A stretch of DNA of 64,000 nucleotides from Tenebrio molitor (taxonomy: Eukaryota; Arthropoda; Insecta; Coleoptera; Tenebrionidae), in the NCBI RefSeq assembly GCF_963966145.1, contig NC_091049.1:18662001-18726000 (forward strand), given 5' to 3'. Under the pieces are notes generated by a model that did no database searches, was not told the DNA's origin, and saw only the letters and a program-made list of their open reading frames with translations. This document shows positions 33,280 through 45,890 of the stretch, piece after piece; the first letter of the stretch is position 1; each line of letters opens with the position of its first letter. Made by a program: the position numbers and the translations under genes.

Positions 33280-34458
33280 GTCCTTTTATCGTTACTCCTG
33301 CAACTCTGCACCCAGATCGCTTAAACTTAGCAACACAATGAAAATGAAAACACCATAAAAATTTGGAAGTGACGCACAGCGGTATGGTGCGCTCAAAGAA
33401 GTTTTCACTTCAAAAAGTCTAGTGGTGTAAGGTCGGGACTATGAGCAGGCCAAGGAGTATTACTGCTTCTCCCATATCCATTTATCGCCAAACTGTTGGT
33501 CGAGGTAGAGTCTTACGTTGTGATGGTAGCCCCGTCATGTTGGAAAATCATGTGATATTGGAAGAGGTACGTTTTCCAGCAATCGCGGCAAATCTTTTCG
33601 AAGAAAATTAAGGTACTTTCCTCCAGTTAAATTTTGTCAAAAAAATACGGTCCAATATATGTAGTTATTTGTACAACTAGTTATGAGAGTCGTACCTTTT
33701 TTTTTCATGAATTTGCAGTTTGATTAACGAGGGCGTAGCCCGAGCAAATGAGTGAAAAAAAGAGACTTTCACAACGTGTTGTACACGCTATTTTTTGCAT
33801 ATCGTTGTAAATTGAGAAATTTGGCCTAAGATTTATGAAAAATTAAAAAAAAAGCGGATATGCTTTGACAATCATCTCCAAGGTGAGGGAATTATATGAT
33901 GCAAAAAGTACTACTTTCACTACGATTTTTCGTTTAAGAAAGGGCTACTTTCATTACGATTTTTTCGTTTAAAAAAGTGGTGATATATTTTTCCACTATA
34001 CCACACCAAACATTGACGGAAATAACTGAATGTGAGTATGTCGAATCCAACGAAAATTTTTTAGGAGAAGTAGTTGCAGTTATGACGATTAACAGCCCCA
34101 TGGTTAGTGAATTTGGATTCATCACTAGATAGAACAACATTTAAATACTCATTATCCATATTCATTTTTGTCTCATAAAATTGCAGGACTGTAGGTACTT
34201 ACTTAGAATAGTCCCTTTCTTTCTGGGCATCCCGACGATACTCAAAAATTTAGGATCATGTCCGTCTTTTCGTTATTACTGAACATTAAAAAAAAAGTTG
34301 GTCGGTACTTTTGGTATGCAATAAATAGTGACAAGTGAGTGACAAGTTGTAAATCAGTGGATTCACGTTTTGCATTTAATGAATAAATAACACTGTTAAA
34401 TCTGAAGTATGTATTTTGGATTGCATACATAGCTTTGTAGTCTTATGTGAATCACCTG
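33280..34458 (-). pseudogene. Mariner-like transposase relic
   Basis: The minus strand reads a decayed first catalytic region near 34070-34145 and SVNVWCGIVEKYIT at about 34000, then after an insertion a decayed DVRLYLDQQFGDKWIW region near 33480-33560. The right end, TACAGGTGATTCACATAAGA inverted at 34441-34458, is the element terminus. The CG-rich, hairpin-like stretch at about 33690-33900 splits it. Confidence 0.6.
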
Positions 34459-34604
34459 TATATTGTCCGTTTTTTTTAAAGTACTCGTACCTAATTGTTT
34501 TTACGTTTTTTGTTTATCGAACCTTTTCGGACCATTACAATATTAAATGTATCATAAGGACCATAAAGTGTTTGTTTTTTGTACCTGATGAAGTTTGATC
34601 TAAA

Positions 34605-34870
34605 TAGTCAGAATTTGAGAATTTTCTCCTATGTGAACGGTTTTTGATAAATGTCACAACTTTTCAAAACGAAACGTCAAGCTAATTTTGAAGATTTTAA
34701 GCGGTTTGGAGCCGTCAAGGAACTCGTCGAACAAAAAAACCTTGTATTCAACAACGTCGTTTATAAATTGGGCTCTTTTTGGAACTCGCTTCACTCGTGT
34801 TATAAACTGGCCCACTCATGCCAAAAAAAGCCCAATTTACACACGAACTCGTTAAATGAACTACAATTTT
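34605..34870 (+). repeat. MSKRNV repeat family, copy 3
   Basis: Begins near AGTCAGAATTTGAGAATTTT and ends CACGAACTCGTTAAATGAAC. Same layout as copy 1. Confidence 0.75.
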
Positions 34871-35277
34871 TGATTTTTACATTTTTTGTAAAAACAGTGA
34901 CATCTCTTGGCAACATGCGTAGCCACTTTTTATAAATTAATTATGTTCTATCTAGTTTTACACATAAATTAACTGGGAAATCTTGTCTGACATAATGAGA
35001 ATTAACTAATTATAACCTTCATCTGAAGGAACGAACAACAACAAACTTAAATAAACCAGATGTTTCCTTCATAAATAAATTTATGATGGAAAAATCTTGT
35101 CCCAAATGTCCGTATTTTATTTAATTAATAATAACAGCATGACATAATGAACTAATCTAAGTATATAATTTATATCGTTTGCTCACTATCCAAGAAACTT
35201 TTATTTTAAGGACGATTTGTAAATAATTGAAATAGAGATAAATTGTAAAAGAGAAAACAGTTATGTCTAATTAAATA
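34871..35277. other. AT-rich stretch without recognised genes
   Basis: Nothing recognised; 35489-36330 is similar. Confidence 0.5.
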
Positions 35278-35488
35278 AACTGATCGAAAAAAGTTAGGGA
35301 TATTGCTAAATATTTAAGTTAACTTTATCAAAATGCATCAGTAAGTTTTTTTAAGAAGAATTATTGAAATGTTTTTTTAATAAACGTTTTCACACATATA
35401 ATGAGTTTTGACTTGTGTCAAACTTTTACTCTTCTTGGGATACGTTATAAATTATAATATCAATATCCCTAACTTTTTTTGATCAGTT
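35278..35488. mobile_element. 211 bp MITE with AACTGATC ends
   Basis: Nearly perfect 28 bp inverted ends (AACTGATCGAAAAAAGTTAG, GGATATTG), TA at 35276-35277 and 35489-35490. Confidence 0.88.
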
Positions 35489-36334
35489 TACATTTTAACT
35501 TGTTAAAATTATATTTTTACATTACTTCTTTAGAATATACAAAAAAATTAAGTTACAAATAATGAATCTAAAGTTATCACTTCTGCAAGAAAATTCATTT
35601 GAGATGATTATGGATTTAAAAAATCTGTTCATAAATTAATTATTTAAAAATATTTCATCAAAGAGGTATACGATATACAGATATTCGTTAAGAATGTAAA
35701 ACAAGTAGTTGTTGTTTAGGATGAGAGCTCGAAGGCTATTTGATTAGATTAATTTATACAACAAAAACTGTAATTAAGAGTCAATATTATTTTTGAAATG
35801 GTGACTCTTGCTTACAATTTCGCTAAAGTTGTTTGAAAACAACTGTCAAGTTCTAAAAAATGAGATTGGTTGAGCAAAAAGGCTATTATCAAAAATTGTC
35901 GCTATGATATAATGAGTGCACTGATTAGTGATTAACTGATTACATTAAAACTCCTAAATTTTAGGTGTCAAGTTTTTTTGTTTCTTTGTTGTTTTGATTT
36001 TGTCAAACTAACTTATTGTTATTGAACACTTAAAAATTTTAATGAGGAAACAAGCCAACCTAAATATGAAGTCGGTGTTTGATTTGTAACTGTAAAAATT
36101 AATTTTTTATTAAAATATCTAGTAATTCCTATATCAAGACGGCGAAACCTTTCTTTAACGTACCTACCGAAAGAAAAATCGTCGTCGTCAAGGCAGTAAT
36201 CTTGAAGATGTTAAAAGATTTCGCGGCCAAGGTGTATACAACATTTTTTGTGCAACCGAAAATTTGTAATTATTATAAAATGAACAAGTAACAGTTACTT
36301 CACTGTCAATAAATACATATAATGTCGACTTATA

Positions 36335-36538
36335 CAGGCTCTTGCAAAAAATTAAGGGTTACCATTTGAAAAATAAAAGTTGCCCATTGCCAATAAATGG
36401 GTAGATGCGATAAAAATTATAATATCCTTACTCAGGTTTGAAGTATTTTTAGAGCCATTTCGTTTCCTCAATATTTTTTTTCATTTGAATCATCAATAGC
36501 AAAGTTATAGCGTGGGCCGTTTTTTGTAAGGCAGCCTG
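36335..36538. mobile_element. 204 bp MITE with CAGGCT ends
   Basis: CAGGCTCTTGCAAAAAA and its approximate inverse ending GGCAGCCTG, TA on both sides. Confidence 0.6.
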
Positions 36539-36900
36539 TATGTCGCGATAGAAATGACGTAAATAAAACAATTCATTTCATAAATAATCGTAAAAATGCA
36601 ATCATAGCGATGTTTCAGTTCTGTGCACTCCTCCAGATTTTAAAATTATGTATTATAAATTCTACAGTTCCTAATTTGATACCCGAAAAATCTAAACGAC
36701 AGTCTTGCAAACTCTGTTTTGTATCAAATTTTAATATGACGTTTACTTTAACAGTCGTCGTTTTAAGAGAAGCGGTCACAAAATTCGATTTCGCGGCCTG
36801 TTTTAGGTAAGTGAAATGCTTGTTTCGCGTACGGTTGCACAAACATGTATTTAAACACTAGCATTTCAAAACTATTAAATTTGTTTATGTTAATATTATT

Positions 36901-37192
36901 CAGGGTCATTATAATTTATTTATGAAATTTTTGCCACATCACTGTGAACGGTCAATTTTTGTCACTGTCAGGGTCATTTTTTAGGTGAAAAGTGCAGTGA
37001 TGAAAATTTTCTTTCTTTCTTTCTAAATTAACGATTGAATCTAAAAATATTGAGTTGTTTTCCAACCAATTTAACTCCTGTGTGTGAACGGTGTGTATTC
37101 ACTTATTCATCATTTTTTATATAGAGCGGCAATCATACATTATTTTACATTAATTTTTTACGCCTAATTAGACTACAATAATTTACAATGAC
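36901..37192. mobile_element. Diverged copy of the 38972 MITE
   Basis: Shares GGTGAAAAGTGCRGTGATGA and TTGAGTTGTTTTSYACCAAT-like interior; the ends are degraded. Confidence 0.65.
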
Positions 37193-38009
37193 GCCTCAAG
37201 AAAGACAAGACAGTTAACACGTTTAATTAATGTGTAATTACGTCGCAGCTATTAACTTTAATTTAAATTTGCATATCTAGTTTAAAAGAAAAATGTTGAT
37301 TGCGAATAAAATAAATAATTACTTAAGATTTGGGTGTAGTTGATTTCTTAAAAAATGGTACATTCTTCAACGAGCGTATGATGATGGTTGTTATTCAAGA
37401 GGATGAAAATTCGTACACGAGCCGTAGGCGAATAAGAAATAAAAATGTTTAATAAATAATAATAGAGACATTTTAATGAAAAAGCGAATAAAATCGAGTT
37501 GCTTTGTGAGACCTGTCAGCTAGAGCATTTATTACGCAAAGAATTAAATATCACCCCACTTAAACTGCTAAAGTTGCTAGTGCATTAAAAAAAAATTGGA
37601 TCATCCAGTATATACCGGATGACTGACGAAAAAACTGACGCTGTATCGTGCTTATTTTTTTTTTATCCGATTTGAATAAATGACACAACAGACGAAATGG
37701 TTCGAAAAAATATCTGATTAGATATTTTTTCGACATCAATTTTTTGACAGACGATAGTCATCTTTCGTTTTTTCATATTACACTCTGCATATTTTTTTTT
37801 ATTCGCTTTTATAGGAATTTTTTTCTGAATATCCGTACATTAAAAGAAAATAAAAAAAACATTGAACAAAAATTAAAATCAATTAAAAATCAAAAAGTTA
37901 AAAGTGCCCGAAAAATAATTTCGAAATTAGCAGTAGAAAAACCATTCACGCGAAATAAAGTTTATACCATGTAAATCCCTATGGTTCATTGATACAAAAA
38001 TTCACTGTA

Positions 38010-38653
38010 TAGTCCATTTTTTTTATTATAGTCCGATGAGCTTAGTCCGAGTCAAGAAGTCGACATGACCTGCGTCTGCTTTCGACATTTGACATCACTG
38101 GATGGTGCTACCAATATTTGAAAATTTATATTGGCATCTTAAGCTTGTTTGACACGATACTAAATTTTTGAGAAAATTTACTATCTAGTAAATGAGAGAG
38201 GACCAATGAACGATCAGGATCTGACAAAGACAGACTATGATCCTGATCGTTCATTGGTCCTGTCGAGGGTCTCTCTCATTTTCTAACAAATTTACTACGA
38301 AATTTAGCATCGTGTCAAACAAGCTTTAGGACAAATATCATTACGAATTTCAATTCTTGGGATTTTGAGTTGTTTTCTTTCGTGCTTTCATGATTTTTCT
38401 GCAAATTCCTTCCTCCGTTTTCATTTTGTTTAAAAAAAACAGTTCTTTTCATAACTCTTTTGATAACTATTTATCAACTAATAGATAATAATATATTAAA
38501 AGTTGTTGAAAACAACTGCATAGTGGGACGGACTTAATAAAATACGTACAAAAGTCCAATAGCTTGTTTTACATTATGTTGAAAAGAGATAGCAATATAA
38601 CAGTTGTTCTGCTTATTAACTGATCCATCGGACTATAATTAAAAAATGGACTA
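38010..38653. mobile_element. 644 bp TIR element with TAGTCCATTTTTT ends
   Basis: Inverted ends of about 30 bp (TAGTCCATTTTTTTTATTAT, AGTCCGATG) flanked by TA (38008-38009 and 38654-38655). It carries the long hairpin at 38141-38327. Confidence 0.82.
38141..38327. repeat. Long hairpin with about 80 bp arms
   Basis: The inner arms GGACCAATGAACGATCAGGA are perfect and surround an 18 bp loop. The outer arms AAGCTTGTTTGACACGAT pair with a few mismatches and one 9-11 bp bulge. Confidence 0.9.
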
Positions 38654-38971
38654 TACCTACAGTGTGAACATAAAGTTTGGAATAAAAGTCATAATAGCAT
38701 TATGTGACGTTTTTCGGAAAATCGCTCGGACGGGTCGACTTTATTTCAAAAAATGCCATCATGTGACGTGCAACTTGTTTAAATGACGTCATTGGTTTTT
38801 GCGTAGTGACGTAAGATACACCGTCAAAAATGTTTCGTCAGTCACCCGGTATATCGAGTGTTAAATTTTCTTGCGCCAGTTGAGAAGATACACTGTTATC
38901 TTTAATATCTGAATGTTTATTTCATTGAATATACAACGTGTTTCACCTAAGAGTACGGGCCTGACGAAGTA

Positions 38972-39288
38972 CAGGGTTATTCTAAATGATTGTAGTCGAA
39001 GTAGGCCATGCCCATGTTATTACATTTTTGCCGCTTTCATGTGAACTGTCAGTTTTGTCGTTGTCACTGTCATTTTTTAGGTGAAAAGTGCGGTGATGAG
39101 ATTTTTATTTATTTTCGTTAAGTTAACCATTGAATCCAGACATATTGAGTTGTTTTGTACCCAATTTAACTCACGTATGTACTCACTTATTCACATCATT
39201 TTGATGTTTTTTTATGTGGAGCGGCAACCATAATTTTTACATTCAGTTTTCACGCCTACTTCGACTACAATCATTTAGAATAACCCTG
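38972..39288. mobile_element. 317 bp MITE of the CAGGGTTATT mariner-like family
   Basis: Inverted ends of about 36 bp (CAGGGTTATTCTAAATGATT, GTAGTCGAAGTAGGC), TA on both sides. The ends resemble those of the 29375-31843 element. Confidence 0.88.
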
Positions 39289-39289
39289 T

Positions 39290-40300
39290 ATAAACGCAAC
39301 ACAAAATACATTTCACAATTGGAACTTGATTCATTAAAAACTATAAATTGTGTTTTTGGACACTAACACAATCGCGGAGAGCTTTTCCACGAATGTGTGA
39401 AAAAGGGGAAATTTTAAAAAATCAGGGATGTCCAAACTATTTTTTGTCAAAACATCATTTATTACACTTACGAGTAGTTACTCATGGAAATCGGATACTG
39501 AAACACGTTGTATTGATAAATAGTTGCAGAAATAACTTTACATTTTATTAAATTTTTGAGCTGTGTTGCCGATATTCTAGTAAGCAATGGACAATCTTGT
39601 AAGGAACCTTTTACGCCGACTACCTACTTCTGTTTTTCCGTCATTTATTTTCACAGTTCGGTAATTTACAAAAGTTTGTCGTCGTTAAGAAGGTATGTTA
39701 TTTAGTGTTGAAGGCATAGTAGAAATTGTTTTCACATATAGAGAATGCGGACATGCTTACTGCGCAACAGTAAGAAGATTACAAGAAAAATTCCCGGGAA
39801 GAGCCGATGAGTTTTAGCTTTCCAGTATGTAACGTATAGTTGTTCGTTTTATGGACACTGGAGATTTTCTTGTAGTTCCCAGGGTCCGAAACAGTTTCAA
39901 ATAAACAATGTATGTTTAAATAGTATATTGTTATACGAATTGCAATTGTTGAACGAGACGGCTTAAGGCACAACGAGCTCAACGAGAAGTGCGCTAAAGC
40001 AACGAGTTCGACAAAATGTCTTGTGAAACCAGTGTAATATGCTATATTTTTCTATTTCGGCTTAATTAATTTAATTTAAAAAAACATAAAATAATTATCT
40101 AGTGACTTTTATTTTAATGGAATTGGGTTGGTATTGATGAAGCAATTTTAGTTCATTGAAAATTAAATTTCAAATTGTCTCCCAAATGTTGTTACAATAC
40201 CTAATAATCTACCCACTTAATTGTTTATCTTGATCCTGTAACATGGATTCAGGTTCGAATGACATCACATTTATCGTGTTTTACTAGTTAGTTAATTAAG
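39290..40300. other. AT-rich stretch without recognised genes
   Basis: Short ORFs with no resemblance. CAACGAG-rich DNA at 39950-40020 has the style of the CG-rich hairpin loops. Confidence 0.5.
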
Positions 40301-40620
40301 TAAACTGGGCTATAACTAGTCTGTTATAATTATAACCCACGTTGCCATTAACACCGTGGGTTATAACATACATAACCCACGTTGCTATTAGCACCGTGGA
40401 TTATTAACATCCATAATCCATCGGGAGCAGATTTTCATTAATAATGTTATTATCTAAAATTTTTTGGAATATTGGTTAAAACGTTGTATGGCATACGCAT
40501 ATTAAGTACTACCCACTCGAGGTAATAACCTACTCGGGCAAGCCCTCGTAGGTTACAAATACCTCTCGTGGGACGTGGGTAACATCTTAAATAACCCACT
40601 TATACTATAAATAACTTTTT
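40300..40620. repeat. Cluster of CCCACG hairpins
   Basis: Two short hairpins AACCCACGTTGCCATTAACA.. with ACCGTGGGTT at 40335-40410, and ACCTACTCGGG/CCCTCGTAGGTT at 40528-40556. It ends CTATAAATAACTTTTT, a variant of the shared tag. Confidence 0.65.
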
Positions 40621-40794
40621 ATTTTATTTAAAAAAATATTTTTGTCCGGTTTCTGAACTAGGCCAATAACTAAAACTCCGATTAAATCAAGCGTTGCTAT
40701 AGAAACGCTAGTAAGTCACCAATCACATTACATGATTTTTGTATTTATCGGAGAGTTAACTAACTGGCCTAATAAAATTGTTTTCAGAAACCCT

Positions 40795-41104
40795 GCCTAA
40801 GAAGAATAAAAGGGATCACAAGAAGCGACAGGGTAAGAAACGAAAGAGTAGTATCAGAGCTAACTATAAAACCGATAGAATTAATTACCGGCGAAAGGCA
40901 CCTAAGTTGGTTTGGTCACATACATAGCTGAAGGAATAAAGACTCACAAGAAAAATAAATTTACGAAACCAGAGCGCAGGAAAAGAATAAAATAGGACGT
41001 CCGCGACTGAGATGGGAGAATCAAGTGCGACAAGAAGCCGAAAAGCGAACAACTCTGTGGAATGAGAGAAGACGGCTGGCAGGCTGGTGTCAAAATTAGA
41101 CATT
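40795..41104 (+). pseudogene. LINE polymerase C-terminal tail
   Basis: The plus strand reads RNERVVSELTIKPIELITGE, then HLSWFGHI and, in a neighbouring frame, KNKIGRPRLRWENQVRQEAE, RTTLWNERRRLAGWCQN and a stop. The WFGH and GRPRxRW blocks are typical of the end of arthropod LINE ORF2. The start is truncated. Confidence 0.65.
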
Positions 41105-41107
41105 TAT

Positions 41108-41248
41108 GGGCCGGATTCACCAACGCCAGATAAAGTTAACTATACTTAGGTTAAAATATACGAAAACATTGTTATAACAATAGGTAACTAAAGTAACGAA
41201 GCATTTTAACCTACAGTTAATTTTAACAGACGTTGGTGAATCCGGCTC
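41108..41248. mobile_element. 141 bp MITE with GGGCCGGATTCACCAACG ends
   Basis: Inverted ends GRGCCGGATTCACCAACG and further pairing to TTAACT. The target duplication is unclear (TAT/TAA). It follows directly on the LINE tail. Confidence 0.75.
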
Positions 41249-41600
41249 TAACTGATACAGAATAGAAAAAAATAAATAAAAAGTTTAAACGCAAAATACA
41301 TAAATTTTACTCTACACAAGATGTTCAAAATGATTTCCATATAATTCTTGGCAATAATGAATACGCTGAACAATTCCGTTATTTTTTGTTGGTCAACTGC
41401 ATTTAAACGAACAAGTGCATTGTCGTGATGGAATAACGCTTTTTTCTTGGTCATTCCTGGGCGTTGTTCTAAGTATAATCAATTAGCAAAATTCCTTTGG
41501 AGTCCCAAAAAACCGACTTTACCGGTTTTTGCTTTATTTGGAGCCGCTTCACCTTATCCAATCCACTGTTTCGACTGATTTTTTGTTTCTGGTACTATTG

Positions 41601-41791
41601 GGGACACGGAAAACTGGGCAGATGTGTCATTCAGTTGTCAAAATTTCTAAACCATACCTTAGCTACTCATAACCAAGCTTAAGTTAATTTGACAGTTTTT
41701 TTGAAAATATCAATCATAATGACGGTAAAGGTGCATTTACATTGACACTTTTTGAAATGACTATAACAGACTGCCCAGGATTCCATGTCCC
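41601..41791. mobile_element. 191 bp MITE with GGGACACGG/CCATGTCCC ends
   Basis: Inverted ends of about 23 bp (GGGACACGGAAAACTGGGCA). It is flanked by CTATTG/TTATTG, so the target duplication may be 5-6 bp. It ends ten bases from the foldback element. Confidence 0.7.
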
Positions 41792-41801
41792 TTATTGTAT
41801 A

Positions 41802-42553
41802 CAGGTGCGTCCTAAAAAACGCCGCAAGCCATATCTCCGTTATTTATGGTTTGATTTAAATAAAACAAAAACTAGAATAAATCACTTCAAAAGCACTATA
41901 AGCACAATATTGACTTTTTTTTTCAAAAAGTAATTCAAGGTCAGATGATAATCAACTTTGTTTTTTTAAAAAGCTTGGTATATTTTTTTATACCCATTTT
42001 GAAAGAGATTATTTTTCTGAATCCATCGATATGCCGCATGTTAAAATGCATTTAACAGTTACCGCGAAAATAAATAAAATAGCATTATTGGAAAGTTTTT
42101 CTTCGAAAAAAATCAGGTATACTATGGAAAACAATCTTAAACGCAATAACAATACATTCTGAAGAACAGAAACAAAAAATAATATGACAGAACGTTAATA
42201 AATATTGCGTTTAGGATTGTTTTTCATAGTAACGTGACTCTTTTCGAGGAAAAAATTGCCATTAATGCTATTTTATTTATTTATTTTCTCGGTTACTAAT
42301 AAGCGCATTCTAACATGCGGCATATTGCTGGATTCAGAAAAATTATCTCTTTCAAAATCGGAATAAAAAAATATACCAAGCTATTTGAAAAAACAAAGTT
42401 GATTATCATATGACCTCGAATTACTTTTTGAAAAAAAAAGTCTATGTTGTGCTTATAGTGCTTTTAAAGTGGTTTATTCCAGTTTTTGTTTTATTTAAAT
42501 CAAGTCATAAATAACGGAGATATGGCTGCGGCGTTTTTTTAGGACGCACCCTG
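41802..42553. mobile_element. Foldback element, 752 bp, in the Mos1-type mariner
   Basis: Arms of roughly 250 bp or more: CAGGTGCGTCCTAAAAAAC... with near-perfect inverse ending ...GGACGCACCCTG. Flanked by TA (41800-41801 and 42554-42555). Confidence 0.88.
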
Positions 42554-43242
42554 TATAGTGGTAAATCCAGGTCTCATCCATAGTCACAAATCGTTTCTTG
42601 AAATCCATTGGATTCCTTTGAAAGATTTCCAAACACTCAGCTGGTGTTTGAGCTTGAACGCGATTTTGCTCCGGACTGAGCAAACGCGGAACACATCTTG
42701 CAGAAAGCTTTTTTAAATCAAATTCGTTGTGCAAAATATCAAATGCCCTCTCGTCGGACATCCTTACGGCTTTAGCAATCTCATGCACCTTTATTCGGCG
42801 ATCTGCCAAAACCACATCGTGGATTTTATCCACAATTTCAGGGGCGGTCGCCGTTTTTGGCCGTCCTGAACGTGGTTCATCATTTGTGCGAATACGACCA
42901 CACTTGATTCAGAAAACCGAAAACTCACGGTGGAAAATGAAGGTGATGAATCCCGAAGAACAACACCCAACCTTGATTTCATTTCTGTTGCCGTTTTTCC
43001 TTCCAAATGAAAAAATTTGATAACCGCTCGAGAAGACTTTCGCCCGCCTCGTCTACCTAGGGAGAGTTCTGGAGCAGACAAGGGGTCAGAGCCAAGAATG
43101 ATTGTCCGTCCGACTTGTCCGCCGGGAGAGCTTCTCGGGCAGAGCTATTCACGTCTGGGTAGATGTCCACGCAAGGGAGCTTTCTGATTAGAGCAGAGAA
43201 TAGTCTTGTCTTTTCTGCATGGTCCAATTTCAATTTCTATTT

Positions 43243-43478
43243 CAAATACATTTATTCAGTTATTTGTGTATTACATGTCATGATACGTATTTTATAACAG
43301 TATGATGTATGGTGTAGCTGTCGCTGAGGCTTATGGCCTTTTCAGCAGCATGGTCCAGATTCAAATACATTTATTCAGATTTTTGTGTAATTACATGTCA
43401 TTATTAATTTTGAGTTAAGTGTGAGATAAGGGTGAAGCTGCCGCTGAGGCTTTTGGCCTTTTCAGCAGGACAGCATGG
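43243..43478. repeat. Direct repeat, two units of about 120 bp
   Basis: Both units run TTCAAATACATTTATTCAG, ATTACATGTCAT, GTAGCTG or GAAGCTG, CGCTGAGGCTTWTGGCCTTT and CAGCA. It is part of a less AT-rich segment at 43030-43850 that may belong to an LTR, without proof. Confidence 0.75.
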
Positions 43479-44269
43479 TCCATGGTGCTCAGCTATTTAT
43501 AGGGCTTGATGATGGAAGGGATGGTTGGAAGGGAGATAGTGGAGATAGTCAGGTGCTGGTTGATGCGACGAGGGCGCTATTCTGGTGGCCGCTCGGCGTA
43601 CTACAATTCCATTCTCGTGCTGAGATCCTGCCAAAATAACTATTTTTTTAGACTGCTCGAGGGTGCAATCCCAAAGAAGGGGGTGAGTGGTGACAACCTG
43701 CCTGGAAACCGGGATAATGAAACTTCTGCGTAAAAAAAGAATACAATATTTTCTCTGCCTGGAGGAAAAGCAGAAACATAAAAGATGGTTTTGATGGGAA
43801 CAAGCAGCACAAAGAATTGTCAAGGATTTTCAAAAGAATTACCTGGCTGCAGTGGCGCTAACCTCATCAACAGTGAGGATATCGCTAACTGTCAAATATG
43901 GTGGAAAAGTGTTTAAGTGCACATTTAATTTTTATTAACATTGTTATGTCCGGTTATTTCAATTCAGATATTTGTAATTTTGATTGAAAAAGAATAAAGA
44001 AACTTGTAAAAATGTACTTATTTTATTTTTCCAGACGATAAAATTTCATTTTACCATGAAGAAAACAGTAGATAAAATACCTAAATAAAATTGTACTTAG
44101 TTTCATCGTAAATTCTGGTACCCGTGTAAATTAAAAGCGAAAGGAAATAAGAAATTAGATAATCAAGCGAAAACCAGATCTTTATTAATTATTACTTTAT
44201 TGGTAGTGAGAATGGCATTGAACTTATACACCAGATCTGATCAAGGGCACAAACCTTTAAATTAAATAA

Positions 44270-44640
44270 ATGTACGCTTGTGCCCTGCGAGCCATAGAAG
44301 CTTGAGTTCTCCAATACGTCGGAATTTTATCGAATTGACTCGGTAGGCATTATTTACACGAACAGTTATTTCTTCAACCGTATTAAGTAGAGTTTCATAT
44401 ATAACTTCTTTAAGTAGCCGCATAAAAAAAAAAGTCACAGGGGTTTAAGTCCGGTGAACGACCTGGCCATAAAACTGGACTCTTACGACCTATCCACGGA
44501 TTTTCTAAATTAGCGTCCAACCATATTTTAACATTCCGTGCACTGTGAACGGGCGCTCCATCATGTATTCCTCTGAACTAGCAACGTCACGTCGTCCAAA
44601 AGGTTATTTAGGACATTGTGCGAAAATTTAAATATTCTTC
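44270..44640 (-). pseudogene. Mariner-like transposase C-terminal relic
   Basis: The minus strand reads HDGAPVHSARNVKIWLDANL, then NPWIGRKSPVLWPGRSPDL and NPCDFFL, the second and third catalytic regions of a Tc1/mariner transposase in one frame. Stops occur on both sides. No ends were found. Confidence 0.7.
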
Positions 44641-45092
44641 ACCATTTAAGGTAAAATATGTCAACCGATAAAATGATTCCCAATTATTCCCGTCTATATG
44701 TTAATTGAAAAACTTTGTTGGACTTTCTTGGATGTGGTGTGGATTTTTCTCTGATCAAATTTTTACTCACTGCGTTCGGCAGCCAAACTACCAGCCGCAG
44801 CACATAAAACTCCATTTTTGCTCCTCATAACATAATACATATACTAAATATTATCTACGACCGCCCAGAATTAAAAAATGCGGTAATGAATTTCTTATCT
44901 CAAGCAAATGTAAAAAATTATAAAATTATGTAATAAAAGACGTGCTTCATGAACTAACTTTAATTCAAAACTAACTAAAACACATCATCTCACCATTTTA
45001 TATAGCGAGTCCGTCATAACATTTAAAAAACCAATCAAGCCAGCTGCAGCTATATAATTCAAAAATGCACTAAAGTCCGTAACATATGAACG

Positions 45093-45250
45093 ATAACTCA
45101 TAATATACTATTCCACGGGCGTAGATAATAGTATGTTATGCGGGAAGTCATCTACTGCTCACGAGAGCACAAGTTGAGCGCACGAACGAAGTGCTCGTCT
45201 GCTCGAATGAGCAATAGACAACCACACGAATTCCACATAGTATTTTTATT
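45093..45250. repeat. Hairpin with AATAnACTATT tag
   Basis: CATAATATACTATTCCAC at the left, then inverted blocks TCTACTGCTC../GAGCAATAGA and GAGAGCAC/GTGCTCGTC around CG-rich DNA, ending near ACATAGTATTTTT. Confidence 0.65.
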
Positions 45251-45514
45251 AAAAAAATATTTTTTTTCATTACGATAATTAAAAAATATCTTGTAGTACA
45301 CAGGTTGTTTTAAGGGTTTTCATTATTAATTGGAAAAAAAAATCCACGGATGGCTCTAGCATCGCTTTACGTGTGTTATTTAAACTTTGCATATTGTACT
45401 ATGTACTGTCATTTTGCGTGCGACAAGTGTGATTTCCACACGCTAATAAACATTTGACATACTTTGTAGGCAAACAGCTGCTTGCCAAACACAATAATGT
45501 GTTGCGAGATAGTA

Positions 45515-45890
45515 TCATACGTTCAAATGAAATCCTGGGCTGAGCAAGCGTTGGAAAAAGTAAACCGTTTATAACAGTGTAAAGTTTGAATTTCCCGCCG
45601 TTTGACAGGAATGAGATTTATTTATATTTAATCGGGACATAATTGAATATGTGTGTTTTCAGCAAAGGGTGCCTGCCTCTTAGATATTTGCTTCAAGAAT
45701 AGGAATCGTTAAGTTATTCTATTTTTAATGTAAAATATTGCAATAAAGAAAAAAGAAAGATTCTTTTTTTGTTCTAAGTTTTAGGTTAGCTATCGACATG
45801 CTCCAATTAATTTACACTTAAAAAAGCACAACAATTGACGGTTTCCAACGCCTTCCCAGCCGAGGATTTCATTTGAACGCGCGATACTTA
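45515..45890. mobile_element. MITE with GTTCAAATGAAATCC arms
   Basis: GTTCAAATGAAATCCTGGGC and its inverse GCCGAGGATTTCATTTGAAC near 45855-45880; about 45-50 bp ends. AT-rich interior. Confidence 0.7.

Larger units (their letters stand above)
41250..43030 (-). pseudogene. Mos1-type mariner transposase, split by two insertions
   Basis: N-terminal part 42555-43030: RAVIKFFHLEGKTATEMKSR, then VDKIHDVV-like IHDVVLADRRIKVHEIAK, CVPRLLSPEQ and the first catalytic block FVTMDETWIYHYT. C-terminal part 41400-41600 contains QSKQW, a decayed FWDS block and KKKALFHHDNALVR with the second catalytic Asp. The two parts meet exactly across the MITEs at 41601-41791 and 41802-42553. Several frameshifts. The third catalytic Asp was not found. 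Confidence 0.8.
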
